From contig WYCU01000001.1 in assembly GCA_016617495.1 (NCBI GenBank), positions 496,001 through 560,000 of the forward strand: a stretch of DNA of 64,000 bases, written 5' to 3'. The stretch comes from Azonexaceae bacterium s22. Its GTDB lineage: Bacteria; Pseudomonadota; Gammaproteobacteria; Burkholderiales; Rhodocyclaceae. Below are positions 47,321 to 56,849 of the stretch, piece by piece (position 1 is the first letter of the stretch; each line of letters starts with the position of its first letter). The position numbers and the translations under genes were made by a program. A model generated the notes under the pieces. The model had not been told where the DNA came from, did no database searches, and worked only from the letters and a program-made list of their open reading frames with translations.

Positions 47321-50300
47321 ATGAACGCGGCAAGCGAATTCGATCTGGGCCCGCTGACCTGGGTCAAAGGAGAGATCGACCAGGCACTAGAGCGTGCCGC
47401 GGACGCTCTTGGACAGGCGGAGGCAGCCGGGGATAGTACTCAAATCCGGTTTTGTCACACCCATATTCATCAGGTTCATGGCGCCCTGTCCATCGTGGGG
47501 TTGGATGGCGTCACGCAGATTACCGAGTCACTGGAGTCGCTCCTTGCCGCACTGGAAGAGGGGCGCTTGGTACTCACCGGGGATATCGCGGGGATTATCA
47601 CTCAGGCGATTTCGGCAATTCGCAAGTATCTCGACGACTTGGTAGCCGGTGAGCCGAATCAGCCGCTCCGCCTTTTGTCGCTGTATCAGTCTTTGGCCGC
47701 GGCTCGGGGCGGTGCGCCGTGCAGCCCTCTCGATCTGTTTTTCCCTGACCTGTCACAACGCCCGCCAAAGCGTGCCATCCCCGTTGCGCCGCTGACCGCC
47801 GACCAGTTTCAGTCTTTGCTGAAATCGGAGCGAGCCCGTTTTCAGCGTGGCTTGCTGGCGCTATTGCGGCATTTGGGTTCGCCGTCGGAAGCCGTGGAGC
47901 ACATGCGCCTGGCGCTCGAAAACATCGAGGCAACTCAGGATGGTGCTGCCGCCCGTACTTTCTGGTGGAGTGCGCTGGCGTTTGTTGAGTCTCTGAATGG
48001 CCAGGAGGCGTGTTCGACCAATGCCGATGTTCGCCAATTGCTGGGGAAGATCGATTCCCAGATCAAACGCTTGGCGGAAGGTCAAAAGAACGTTAGTGAA
48101 CGTCTCATGCGTGAGGTCTTGTACGCATTGGCGGTGACGCCCAATGTGACGACAGGACTGGTTGGCGAGGTCCGCGCAGTCTTTGGCTTGGATGCCTTGG
48201 TGCCGCAGGAGCGTGCAGATCGTGATGTCAACCTGCCCCAGCAGGCTGCACTGAGAAAGTTGCGAGAGTCTTTGGCAACCGCCGAAGAACTCTGGAATAA
48301 ATTCTGTACCGGCAGCACCACAGCCTTGTCTCCGTTTGAGCAGCAGGCACAGGTTTGTGCATCGCTGACAAACGAGAGTGGTCAAACCGACCTCAAGCGC
48401 TTGGGGCAAAGCTTTGCCGCCTTGGCCGCATGGTTGGCCGAGAGCCCGCAGCGCCAGTCGGATGCTGTGGCGATGGAAATGGCCACGGCGATTTTGTTGC
48501 TACAGAATGCTCAAGAGAATTTCAGTCGTCTCGGCATGGATTTCGCGCGCCAGGTCGACCTTATGGTGGCTCGCCTTTATGCGTGCATCGCCGGCAAACC
48601 GGCGACTTCCGAAGAGGAGGTTCCGCTGCTGGACGAAATGACACGTCGAGCCCAGGAGCGTCTGCTGGTTGGCCAGGTTGCACGGGAAATTCAAACGAAT
48701 CTCGCCCAGGTTGAGCAGACACTCGATGCCTTCTTCCGCAACCCCGGAAAAGAACATGATCTGAGTGTTCTGGAGGCACCCCTGAAGCAAACTGCTGGTG
48801 CTTTGACGATGTTGGGTCATCTTGGTGCCGTTGCCCAGTTGCAGTCGTGCGTTAACGATATTCAGCGCTTTGCGGAACCCGGATTCGTTTCCACGCCCGA
48901 GGATTTCGAGGCCTTGGCCCACCGGCTTTCGCAGCTGGGCTTCTTTGTCGAAGCACTCCAGCATGGCGAGCTCGAATTTGATGCCTTCGTGCGCCGTCTG
49001 GAGGCGCCGAAGGGAAGCGAGGCCGCTGAACCCGCGGAAGTCGACCATGGCTTTGTCTCTGCTGCAGAGGCCGAGGCTGTCGCGGAAAGCGAGCCGGCCG
49101 TCGTTGAGGCCGTGCAGGCCGAGCCGCCTGTCCAGCCTGCGGCTGTAGCCGAAGAGGACCTGATTGGCACATTGCCCACGTTGTTGAGCGACGCCGAACT
49201 CTCCACTTTCGAAGCCGCGGAAGTTTGGCAGTCGCCCGAGATTGAAAGCCTCGACGTGCCGCCATTGGCGCTGACTATGCCAGAGACGGACGAGCCCGAA
49301 ATTCCCGCGGCGGCAGCAGTGAGCGCGCCTCAACCGGAAATCGACGCTGAACTCCTCGAAATCTTCCTCGAGGAAGCAAAAGAGGTCCTCGAAACCGTTA
49401 AGCAGCAATACGGTATTCTGGTCAATGATCCGCATTGCGTGGAGGCCCTTACGACAATTCGTCGTGCGGCTCATACGCTTAAGGGCAGCGGCCGTATGGT
49501 TGGCCTCACTGATATGGGCGAGGCGGCCTGGGCTGTTGAGCAGACACTGAACATGTGGCTGCGTCAGGACATGGCGGTGTCGCCAGCGCTCCTGTCGATG
49601 ATTGCGGATGCACAGGGATTGTTCTCGGTGTGGGTAGACGCGTTGGCGCAAGGTGGTGTTGCGCCCGACGCTTCTGCGGTAGTGGCTACGGCGGAGGCGC
49701 TGCGCAGCCAGGAGGCCATGCCGGTGCTGCAAGCGATTGACGAGCCTGCGACTGTCCAGCAAGTTGAGCTTCCCGTTGCCGTGGAGGAGCCGGCGCCTGC
49801 GGTAGCTTTCGAGTTTCCTGCCGCCGAGATTGTCGAGTCTGCGCCACTTGAGCCTGAATCGCTCGAAACCGCCGTGCCGGAGGTGTTTGCTGTCGAATTC
49901 TCGGATATCGAGGTGTCGCCACAGGAACTTTCGACGCCTGTGGATCCGGTTGCGGAAGAACCTGCAGAATTCGCTTTCGAAATCGGCGAGTTGGAACCGG
50001 CTATTGCCGACGCTACGGAGCCCTCCCCCGAAGTTGCGCTTCAGGTACCCGTTGACCAACCCGAGTTGCCGGTGATTGACGAGGTGATCGGATACGAAGC
50101 GCAGCCTTCCGAGGTGGAAGTGTCGCGGTCGACGACGCCAGAACCCGAAATTCCGCAGGAAACGCTCGTTTCACCCACGCTTTACGACATTTTCTGCGAA
50201 GAAGCCAAAGGCCACTTGCAGACCCTGGTCTCCGCCTACGGCGAAATGGAAGCCAATCCGCTCGTACAGACCAGTTTCGCCATGGCCCGCGCTGCGCATA

Positions 50301-52981
50301 CGCTGGGCGGCATCGCTGCGACGGTTGGACTGATGCCCTTGCACCATCTGGCGATTGCCTTGGAGCATGCCCTGTTGCGACGCGACAATTCGGGGCGTCC
50401 GGACAGTATCGAAGGCCTTGAGACCGTCCGCCATGCGATCATGACGCTGGAGGCGATGTTTGTCGGACTGCAACGACAGATTGCCCCGGAAGAGCAAACA
50501 CAGTTGGTTGCCGCGCTTGAGGATGTATTCCTTGTGCAGGCGCAACCGCAAGAGGTTGAGCAGCCTGTCGTATCGGCCGAGCCCTCGTCCGAGCCTTTGG
50601 AATTGCTTGTTGAGCAAGATCTGCCGCCTGAGCCGACGCCCGAAGCAGTCCAGGAAGCTCCTGCTGCGGAAGTCGTGGCGCCCGCTGCGGCTGTTCGCCG
50701 CCTGCAGGACGAACTCGACGAGCAGTTGTTGCCCATCTTCCTGGAGGAGGCGCAGGATCAGCTTCGTGAGCTGACTGTCCAATTGCGCTTGTGGCGTGAA
50801 GATCTGGCGAGCGATGCACAACCCCACGCCATTGCGCGCTTGCTGCATACCTTCAAAGGCAACGCGCGCATGGCGGGTGCCATGAACCTGGGCGAGTTTA
50901 CCCACTTGCTCGAATCGCGGGTCGAGGAAATTCTGCGGGTCGGCGCCGCGACGCCGGCATTTATTGACGAAATCGAAAGCGGCTGCGACACGATGGCGCA
51001 GGCGACGGAACGTCTGCGTCTCGGTGAACCCTCCATGCCCGAGCCCGCCGCGCCGCAAGCAGTCGAAGCGGTCGCCGCCGGCGGTGCCGCGGAAGTTCAG
51101 GTGTCGGCAACGCAGGCGCCTGCCATGGATCGCGAGCAAGAAGGCGAACAGGCAGCGCATCGTGCAACCGTCCGTGTGCGCGCCGACCTGATTGATCGCT
51201 TGGTTAATGAGGCCGGCGAGCTCTCGATTGCCCGTGCGCGTATCGAAGGCGAAATGCGCAGCCTCAAGACCTCCCTGCTGGATTTGACGGAAAACGTCAT
51301 CCGTCTGCGTCGCCAGTTGCGCGACATTGAAATTCAGGCGGAAGGCCAGATCCAGGCGCGTGTCGCACAATCGCACGAAGGCATGGGCGATTTCGATCCG
51401 CTCGAACTGGATCGCTTCACCCGCTTCCAGGAACTGACTCGCTTCATGGCGGAATCGGTCAATGACGTGGCGACGGTTCAGCAAAACCTGCTCAAGAACC
51501 TGGATGACGCAAACGCCGCGCTCGTTGCGCAGGCTCGCTTGAATCGTGGTTTGCAGCAGCAACTGATGGGCGTACGCATGATGCCGTTCGCCAGTCAGGC
51601 TGAGCGTCTGTTCCGTATCGTCCGCCAGACCGCCAAGGAACTGGGCAAGCGGGCCAACTTCGACATTGTCGGAGGCCACGTCGAACTTGACCGTTCGGTG
51701 CTGGACAAGATGATGGCGCCGCTTGAGCACATGTTGCGAAATGCGGTGGCACACGGTATCGAAGGACGTGACGATCGCATTGCAGCAGGCAAGCGGGAAT
51801 TTGGTGAAATCACCGTTTCGCTGGCACAGGAAGGCAATGAAATCATCCTGTCGATGGCCGACGACGGCCGTGGTCTGGATGGCGACCGTATTCGCGCTCG
51901 CGCAGAAGCCTTGGGCTTGCTTGCGCCTGGCGAGCATGCCTCCGAGGCGATGCTGTTCGATCTGATCTTCCGCCCCGGTTTCTCCACGGCCGGAGAGGTG
52001 AGTCAGTTGGCCGGGCGTGGTGTCGGCATGGACGTGGTCAAGACCGAAGTCAGCGAGCTCGGTGGTCGTATTGAAATACTGTCCCAGAAGGGGCTGGGAA
52101 CCACTTTCCGTCTCTACCTGCCGCTCACCTTGGCCGTAACCCAGACCCTGCTGATGCGGGTCGGTACGCAGCTCTATGCGGTGCCTTCGACCATGATCGA
52201 GCAGGTGCTTGAGCTCAAGGACGAAGCCTTGGCCGACGTGCGTGCGCGTGGCGAAGTGGAGTGGCAAGGCAATCGTTATCCGTTCCGCTTCCTGCCCCAC
52301 CTGTTGGGCGAAGTCGATGCCGTGCCGGAAGCACAGCGACGTTACTGGGTGCTGCTGCTGCGCTCAGGTACGCAACGTGTTGCCGTGCAGGTGGATGAAT
52401 TGCGGGGTAATCAGGAAGTCGTCGTCAAGAACATCGGCGCGCAGATGGCACGTCTGATCGGTATTGCCGGCGCCACCGTGCTGGGCGATGGTCACGTGGT
52501 CTTGATCCTGAACCCGGTGGCTTTGGCTGCCCGCGCTGCGGCGGCAACGCTGAAGTCCACGGCGCCGCCGGTGGCGGCACCGGAGGCCTTGCCGGTGGTG
52601 ACGCTGCCTACCGTCATGGTCGTGGACGATTCGCTGACGGTGCGCAAGATCACCAGCCGTTTGCTGACCCGCGAAGGCTATCAGGTGGTCTTGGCCAAGG
52701 ATGGCGTCGATGCCTTGGAGCAGCTGCTCGAGGTGACGCCGGATGTGGTGCTGTCCGATATCGAAATGCCGCGCATGGACGGTTTCGATCTGGTTCGCAA
52801 TATTCGTGCGGACAAGCGCCTCGCCAATTTGCCAGTCATCATGATTACTTCGCGTACTGCCGAAAAGCATCGGAATTACGCGCTGGAAATCGGGGCAACC
52901 AACTACTTGGGCAAGCCTTACGACGAAGACGAGTTGCTGGCCTTGATTGCTGGCTACGTCAAGGCGAAGCAGGTTTCCTGA
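47321..52981 (+). CDS. pilL: hybrid CheA-type kinase PilL/ChpA with several Hpt domains
   Basis: A 1886-residue kinase. A degenerate Hpt-like region lies at the N-terminus (HTHIHQVHGALSIVG). Clear Hpt sites are H718 (AAHTLKGSGRMVG), H993 (AAHTLGGIAATVG, lacking the usual lysine) and H1176 (LLHTFKGNARMAGAM), separated by long Glu/Pro/Ala/Val-rich linkers. The P3/P4 kinase core has LEHMLRNAVAHGIEGRDDR and a GRGVGMDVV glycine box, then a CheW domain, and a C-terminal receiver with aspartate in VVLSDIEMPRMDG. It matches ChpA of Pseudomonas in design. No methyltransferase (pilK) or methylesterase (chpB) follows; the 3' end overlaps a convergent photolyase gene by 23 bases. Confidence 0.95.
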   Translation: MNAASEFDLGPLTWVKGEIDQALERAADALGQAEAAGDSTQIRFCHTHIHQVHGALSIVGLDGVTQITESLESLLAALEEGRLVLTGDIAGIITQAISAIRKYLDDLVAGEPNQPLRLLSLYQSLAAARGGAPCSPLDLFFPDLSQRPPKRAIPVAPLTADQFQSLLKSERARFQRGLLALLRHLGSPSEAVEHMRLALENIEATQDGAAARTFWWSALAFVESLNGQEACSTNADVRQLLGKIDSQIKRLAEGQKNVSERLMREVLYALAVTPNVTTGLVGEVRAVFGLDALVPQERADRDVNLPQQAALRKLRESLATAEELWNKFCTGSTTALSPFEQQAQVCASLTNESGQTDLKRLGQSFAALAAWLAESPQRQSDAVAMEMATAILLLQNAQENFSRLGMDFARQVDLMVARLYACIAGKPATSEEEVPLLDEMTRRAQERLLVGQVAREIQTNLAQVEQTLDAFFRNPGKEHDLSVLEAPLKQTAGALTMLGHLGAVAQLQSCVNDIQRFAEPGFVSTPEDFEALAHRLSQLGFFVEALQHGELEFDAFVRRLEAPKGSEAAEPAEVDHGFVSAAEAEAVAESEPAVVEAVQAEPPVQPAAVAEEDLIGTLPTLLSDAELSTFEAAEVWQSPEIESLDVPPLALTMPETDEPEIPAAAAVSAPQPEIDAELLEIFLEEAKEVLETVKQQYGILVNDPHCVEALTTIRRAAHTLKGSGRMVGLTDMGEAAWAVEQTLNMWLRQDMAVSPALLSMIADAQGLFSVWVDALAQGGVAPDASAVVATAEALRSQEAMPVLQAIDEPATVQQVELPVAVEEPAPAVAFEFPAAEIVESAPLEPESLETAVPEVFAVEFSDIEVSPQELSTPVDPVAEEPAEFAFEIGELEPAIADATEPSPEVALQVPVDQPELPVIDEVIGYEAQPSEVEVSRSTTPEPEIPQETLVSPTLYDIFCEEAKGHLQTLVSAYGEMEANPLVQTSFAMARAAHTLGGIAATVGLMPLHHLAIALEHALLRRDNSGRPDSIEGLETVRHAIMTLEAMFVGLQRQIAPEEQTQLVAALEDVFLVQAQPQEVEQPVVSAEPSSEPLELLVEQDLPPEPTPEAVQEAPAAEVVAPAAAVRRLQDELDEQLLPIFLEEAQDQLRELTVQLRLWREDLASDAQPHAIARLLHTFKGNARMAGAMNLGEFTHLLESRVEEILRVGAATPAFIDEIESGCDTMAQATERLRLGEPSMPEPAAPQAVEAVAAGGAAEVQVSATQAPAMDREQEGEQAAHRATVRVRADLIDRLVNEAGELSIARARIEGEMRSLKTSLLDLTENVIRLRRQLRDIEIQAEGQIQARVAQSHEGMGDFDPLELDRFTRFQELTRFMAESVNDVATVQQNLLKNLDDANAALVAQARLNRGLQQQLMGVRMMPFASQAERLFRIVRQTAKELGKRANFDIVGGHVELDRSVLDKMMAPLEHMLRNAVAHGIEGRDDRIAAGKREFGEITVSLAQEGNEIILSMADDGRGLDGDRIRARAEALGLLAPGEHASEAMLFDLIFRPGFSTAGEVSQLAGRGVGMDVVKTEVSELGGRIEILSQKGLGTTFRLYLPLTLAVTQTLLMRVGTQLYAVPSTMIEQVLELKDEALADVRARGEVEWQGNRYPFRFLPHLLGEVDAVPEAQRRYWVLLLRSGTQRVAVQVDELRGNQEVVVKNIGAQMARLIGIAGATVLGDGHVVLILNPVALAARAAAATLKSTAPPVAAPEALPVVTLPTVMVVDDSLTVRKITSRLLTREGYQVVLAKDGVDALEQLLEVTPDVVLSDIEMPRMDGFDLVRNIRADKRLANLPVIMITSRTAEKHRNYALEIGATNYLGKPYDEDELLALIAGYVKAKQVS
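50119..50142 (+). repeat. dispersed element core, copy L (core only)
   Basis: Core TGTCGCGGTCGAC at 50121-50133 is perfect, but the A tract and tail are not recognisable. It encodes residues about 934-938 in a low-complexity linker of PilL. Confidence 0.6.
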
Positions 52982-54377
52982 CCACTTCGTACCGGGCCAG
53001 GGTTTCGACCCTGGCCTGCGCATGATCGACGATGGGTGCGGGATAGTCTCGTCCGATCACCACGCCCAGCCGTTCCTGTTCGCCTTTGGGTAACCCCCAG
53101 GGGGCGTGAATGTAGCGATCCGGAACCTTGGCGAGTTCGGGTACGTAGCGGCGTATGAAGCGTCCTTCGGGGTCGAATTTTTCCGATTGTGTGACCGGGT
53201 TGAATATCCGGAAATAGGGTTGAGCATCGCAACCGCTCGATGCCGCCCATTGCCACCCCCCGTTATTTGCCGAGAGGTCGTAATCGATCAGGTGATCGGC
53301 AAAGTACCTTTCGCCCAGCCGCCAGTCGATACCGAGATCCTTGGTCAAAAACGAGGCGACGACCATGCGCAGTCGGTTATGCATCCAGCCACAATGGTTG
53401 ATTTGGCGCATCGCCGCATCGACCAGCGGGTAGCCCGTTTTGCCGGCACACCAGGCGGCGAAGGCCTCCGGGCGTTCCGCCCAGCGAATTGCATCGTAGG
53501 CCGGTCGAAAGGATTGTCCGACCACGTGTGGGAAATGGTCGAGAATCATGAAATAGAAATCACGCCAGATCAGTTCGTTCAGCCACGCATCGGCTTGTAC
53601 CGCGAGTGCCTGATTGACCAATTTGCGGATCGACAGGGTGCCAAACCGCAAATGTACGGACAGATACGAGACGCCGCGAATTGCCGGAAAATCCCGTAGG
53701 GCCTTGTAGCGAGCCAAGGGGCCATTCTGGAAATCTTTCCATCGCGCTTCCGCTCCTTGCATGCCGGTCGCGATGCCGAGTGTTGCCAGATCGGTTTCCT
53801 CGAAGCCGATGGCTTGGAGCGTTGGCATGCCGGCCGTGGGGAAATGGGCCAGAGGGCCTTGCGTTGGCCAGGTTGCCAAATCTGTCGCGGTCAACCGCTT
53901 CAACCAGGCATTTTTGTAGGGGGTGAATACCGTATAGGGTGCACCATTTCCGGTGCGTACCTCGCCGCCATCGAAAATCGCCTGGTCCTTGAAAGTACGG
54001 AAGCCGATCCCTTCACTGAGCAGCGCTTGGGAAACAGCCGCATCGCGCGCTTTGGCGCCAGGCTCGTAATCGCGGTTGACGTAAACCGCCTGAACGCCGA
54101 GGGTACGGGCCAGTGCCGGGATTTCTTCAATTGCCCGCCCATGCAGGACAATCAGGTTGCCCCCGCGCTGCTGCAAGGCGCGATCAAGTTCGACAAGCGA
54201 TGCATGAATGAAATGAACCCGACGGTCGTGCCGGGATGGCAGGGCATCGAGAATATCGGTATCGAAAACGAAAGTGCAATAAACCTGCCTGGCCGCGGCG
54301 AGCGCGGCCGAAAGTGCGGCGTGGTCCTCGTCACGCAAGTCGCGACGAAACCAGACGAGGGCTTTTTCCATGGACAT
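52959..54377 (-). CDS. phr: deoxyribodipyrimidine photolyase
   Basis: A 472-residue class I CPD photolyase, which splits UV dimers with light. The N-terminal antenna domain begins ALVWFRRDLRDEDHAAL. The FAD domain contains LIWRDFYFMIL, MHNRLRMVVASFLTKDL and NGGWQWAASSGCDAQPYFRIFNP, with the electron-transfer tryptophans. A Met two residues further in (54371) is an alternative start. It overlaps the convergent pilL 3' end. Confidence 0.95.
   Translation of the reverse strand: MSMEKALVWFRRDLRDEDHAALSAALAAARQVYCTFVFDTDILDALPSRHDRRVHFIHASLVELDRALQQRGGNLIVLHGRAIEEIPALARTLGVQAVYVNRDYEPGAKARDAAVSQALLSEGIGFRTFKDQAIFDGGEVRTGNGAPYTVFTPYKNAWLKRLTATDLATWPTQGPLAHFPTAGMPTLQAIGFEETDLATLGIATGMQGAEARWKDFQNGPLARYKALRDFPAIRGVSYLSVHLRFGTLSIRKLVNQALAVQADAWLNELIWRDFYFMILDHFPHVVGQSFRPAYDAIRWAERPEAFAAWCAGKTGYPLVDAAMRQINHCGWMHNRLRMVVASFLTKDLGIDWRLGERYFADHLIDYDLSANNGGWQWAASSGCDAQPYFRIFNPVTQSEKFDPEGRFIRRYVPELAKVPDRYIHAPWGLPKGEQERLGVVIGRDYPAPIVDHAQARVETLARYEVVRKPASP
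53883..53895 (+). repeat. one-mismatch core of the dispersed element (copy N)
   Basis: TGTCGCGGTCAAC carries the same single change as copy M. It is followed by CGCTTCAACCAGGCATTTTTG, which resembles the CAGGCACTTTT end of copy F. It is antisense within phr. Confidence 0.4.
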
Positions 54378-54414
54378 GGTTGGTTTGTACCTCGCCGACG
54401 ATTAAAATTCCACT

Positions 54415-54975
54415 ATGAATAGCGTGAATCTCACCGACAACTTCCTGATCGCCATGCCGACCCTGGAAGACCCCTATTTCGCCAATGCCCTCGTGTACAT
54501 CTGCGAACACAACGAAAACGGCGCTTTGGGGATCATCGTCAATCGTCCCATCGACATGAACCTGGCGGGGCTGATGGAGAAAATCGATATTTCGATGGAG
54601 GCCGCTGCTCTGGCCGATCTTCCGGTGTACTTCGGTGGGCCGGTGCAACTGGATCGGGGTTTCGTCCTGCATCGCCCGGTGGGTCATTGGCAGTCGACGC
54701 TGGCGGTGAATGGCGAAGTGGGGCTGACCAGCTCTCGTGATGTCCTGGCATCGGTCGGCAAGGAGGGTTTGCCTTCCGAGATCATCGTCACCCTGGGCTA
54801 TGCTGGCTGGGATGCCGGGCAGCTGGAAGACGAACTGGCGCAGAACTCCTGGCTGACCGTGCCGGCCAAGGCCACCATTCTCTTCGAACTGCCGCCGGAG
54901 GAGCGTTTGCCGGCAGCCATGCAGAAGCTCGGCGTTTCCTTCACCCAACTCTCCGATGTTGCCGGACATGCCTGA
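54415..54975 (+). CDS. UPF0301 YqgE/AlgH-family protein
   Basis: A 186-residue protein of the YqgE family. It starts with [28 protein letters not shown] and contains [10 protein letters not shown] and [14 protein letters not shown], all family hallmarks. It was named AlgH for an alginate effect in Pseudomonas, but its biochemical role is unknown. It opens the yqgE-ruvX-pyrR-pyrB-pyrC' operon. Confidence 0.93.
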   Translation: MNSVNLTDNFLIAMPTLEDPYFANALVYICEHNENGALGIIVNRPIDMNLAGLMEKIDISMEAAALADLPVYFGGPVQLDRGFVLHRPVGHWQSTLAVNGEVGLTSSRDVLASVGKEGLPSEIIVTLGYAGWDAGQLEDELAQNSWLTVPAKATILFELPPEERLPAAMQKLGVSFTQLSDVAGHA

Positions 54976-55399
54976 CGGCACGGTCCTGGCGTTTGATTTT
55001 GGTGCCAAGCGTATTGGTGTCGCGACCGGCGAGACCTTGCTCGGTACGGCACATCCCTTGACCGTGATTCACGCCGAATCGAACGATGACCGTTTTGCTG
55101 CGGTGTCGGCATTGGTTGCCGAATGGCAGCCGGTGCTCATGGTGGTCGGCTTGCCGACCCACATCGACGGCGCAGAGCACGAGATGACCCGCCTCGCCCG
55201 CAAGTTCGGCGAGCGCCTCCTCAAGCGTTTCGGTATCCCCGTCGTCTATGCCGATGAACGTCTGACCTCCATGGATGCGGAAAGCCGCCTTCGTGAAACC
55301 GGCCGGACGGCCAAGCGTGCCAAGCCCTTGCTCGACGCCGTGGCGGCACAACTCATTCTCCAAACCTGGTTCGATCACTCGCATGACCTTGCTACCTGA
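54968..55399 (+). CDS. ruvX: Holliday junction resolvase-like protein RuvX/YqgF
   Basis: A 143-residue RNase H-fold protein. It has the first acidic site in [27 protein letters not shown] in the middle, and the C-terminal [10 protein letters not shown] and [10 protein letters not shown]. It is linked to processing of 16S rRNA ends or junction DNA. The ATG at 54968 is preferred over 54956; both overlap yqgE. Confidence 0.93.
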   Translation: MPDGTVLAFDFGAKRIGVATGETLLGTAHPLTVIHAESNDDRFAAVSALVAEWQPVLMVVGLPTHIDGAEHEMTRLARKFGERLLKRFGIPVVYADERLTSMDAESRLRETGRTAKRAKPLLDAVAAQLILQTWFDHSHDLAT

Positions 55400-55892
55400 T
55401 TCCCTGCCCGATGCCGAGGCGCAATGCCAGCAACTGGCCGAGGCCATTCGGCCTTCGTTATCGAAAAACCCTGCCCTCGTCGGTATTTTCAGCGGTGGTG
55501 TATGGATCGCCGAGCGCCTCCGGGCCTTGCTGGGCCTGGCCGACGAGATCGGCATGATCGACGTGTCGTTCTATCGCGACGATTTCGCCGAGAAGGGGCT
55601 GCATCCCCAATGTCGGCCGACGACGATTCCTTTCGACGTTCAGGATCGCCATATCATCCTTGTCGATGATGTGCTTTATACCGGACGCACGACCCGTGCG
55701 GCGATCAACGAGCTCTTCGATTACGGCCGTCCGGCCTCGGTGCAACTGGCCGTTCTGGCCGACCGGGGCGGCCGCGAACTGCCGATCGACAAGTCATTCG
55801 AAGCTTGGGAAGTGACACTCGGCGAGGGGGCGAATCTGGTGCTGGAAAGTAATCCGCAAGGGCTGCTGGCGTGGAGGCTCGAAAATGCATAA
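55383..55892 (+). CDS. pyrR: PyrR regulator / uracil phosphoribosyltransferase
   Basis: A 169-residue phosphoribosyltransferase. The PRPP loop is [16 protein letters not shown], and [10 protein letters not shown] and DVSFYRDDF are PyrR motifs. In Gram-positive bacteria PyrR attenuates pyr operons through mRNA; here regulation is possible, but no attenuator is obvious. It overlaps ruvX by 17 bases and pyrB by eight. Confidence 0.92.
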   Translation: MTLLPDSLPDAEAQCQQLAEAIRPSLSKNPALVGIFSGGVWIAERLRALLGLADEIGMIDVSFYRDDFAEKGLHPQCRPTTIPFDVQDRHIILVDDVLYTGRTTRAAINELFDYGRPASVQLAVLADRGGRELPIDKSFEAWEVTLGEGANLVLESNPQGLLAWRLENA

Positions 55893-56844
55893 TCCGCAAC
55901 TGAACAAGAACGGCGAGCTGACTCACCTGCTCTCCACGGAAGGCTTGCCGGCGGCGATCCTGACGCAGATTCTCGATACCGCAGCCTCGTTCATGGAGGT
56001 CTCATCGCGCGATGTCAAGAAAGTGCCTTTGCTGCGCGGGAAAAGCGTCTTCAACCTGTTCTTCGAGAACTCGACTCGGACCCGCACGACCTTCGAAATT
56101 GCAGCGAAACGCCTCTCGGCGGACGTGATCAATCTCGACATCACGCGTTCCTCGACGGCCAAAGGCGAGACGCTTCTCGACACCATCGACAACCTGTGCG
56201 CGATGGATGCCAATCTGTTCGTGGTGCGACACGCATCTTCGGGCGCGCCTTACCTGATCGCCGAGCACCTCCGGAAAATCGGCCGCGATGACATTCACGT
56301 GGTGAATGCCGGCGATGGGCGTCATGCGCATCCGACCCAAGGCCTGCTGGATATGTACACCATCCGGCATTACAAAAAGGATTTCACGCAACTGCGTGTC
56401 GCCATCGTCGGCGATATCCTGCATTCCCGCGTGGCGCGATCCGACATCCATGCGCTCACCACGCTGGGGGTACCGGAAGTACGGGCCATCGGCCCTGAAA
56501 CCCTGCTGCCCAAATACCTCGACAAACTGGGGGTTCACGTCTATCACGACATGGCCGCAGGCTTGCGCGATTGCGATGTGGTCATCATGTTGCGCTTGCA
56601 GAACGAGCGCATGAACGGCGCCCTGCTCCCTTCCGCAGGCGAGTACTTCCGGCACTACGGCCTTACGCCGCAAATGCTGGCCCAGGCCAAACCGGACGCT
56701 ATCGTCATGCATCCGGGGCCGATGAACCGTGGCGTGGAAATTCATTCGGCCGTAGCCGACGGCCCCCAGGCCGTCATCCTGCCGCAAGTCACATTCGGTA
56801 TCGCTGTCCGCATGGCAGTGATGAGCATCGTCGCAGGGAACTGA
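55885..56844 (+). CDS. pyrB: aspartate carbamoyltransferase catalytic subunit
   Basis: A 319-residue enzyme that carbamoylates aspartate in pyrimidine synthesis. Carbamoyl phosphate binding is seen as [13 protein letters not shown], and further sites are [11 protein letters not shown] and MLRLQNERM. The next gene encodes an inactive dihydroorotase-like protein, as in the pyrB-pyrC' complexes of Pseudomonas, where the partner is needed for assembly. Confidence 0.96.
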   Translation: MHNPQLNKNGELTHLLSTEGLPAAILTQILDTAASFMEVSSRDVKKVPLLRGKSVFNLFFENSTRTRTTFEIAAKRLSADVINLDITRSSTAKGETLLDTIDNLCAMDANLFVVRHASSGAPYLIAEHLRKIGRDDIHVVNAGDGRHAHPTQGLLDMYTIRHYKKDFTQLRVAIVGDILHSRVARSDIHALTTLGVPEVRAIGPETLLPKYLDKLGVHVYHDMAAGLRDCDVVIMLRLQNERMNGALLPSAGEYFRHYGLTPQMLAQAKPDAIVMHPGPMNRGVEIHSAVADGPQAVILPQVTFGIAVRMAVMSIVAGN

Positions 56845-56849
56845 GCACC

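Noticed and set aside
50171-52300. A 709-codon open frame opposite pilL, and similar long frames opposite pilJ, maeB and the RNB exonuclease
   Set aside because: All lie exactly over strong genes in the mirrored frame and have low-complexity composition without domains.
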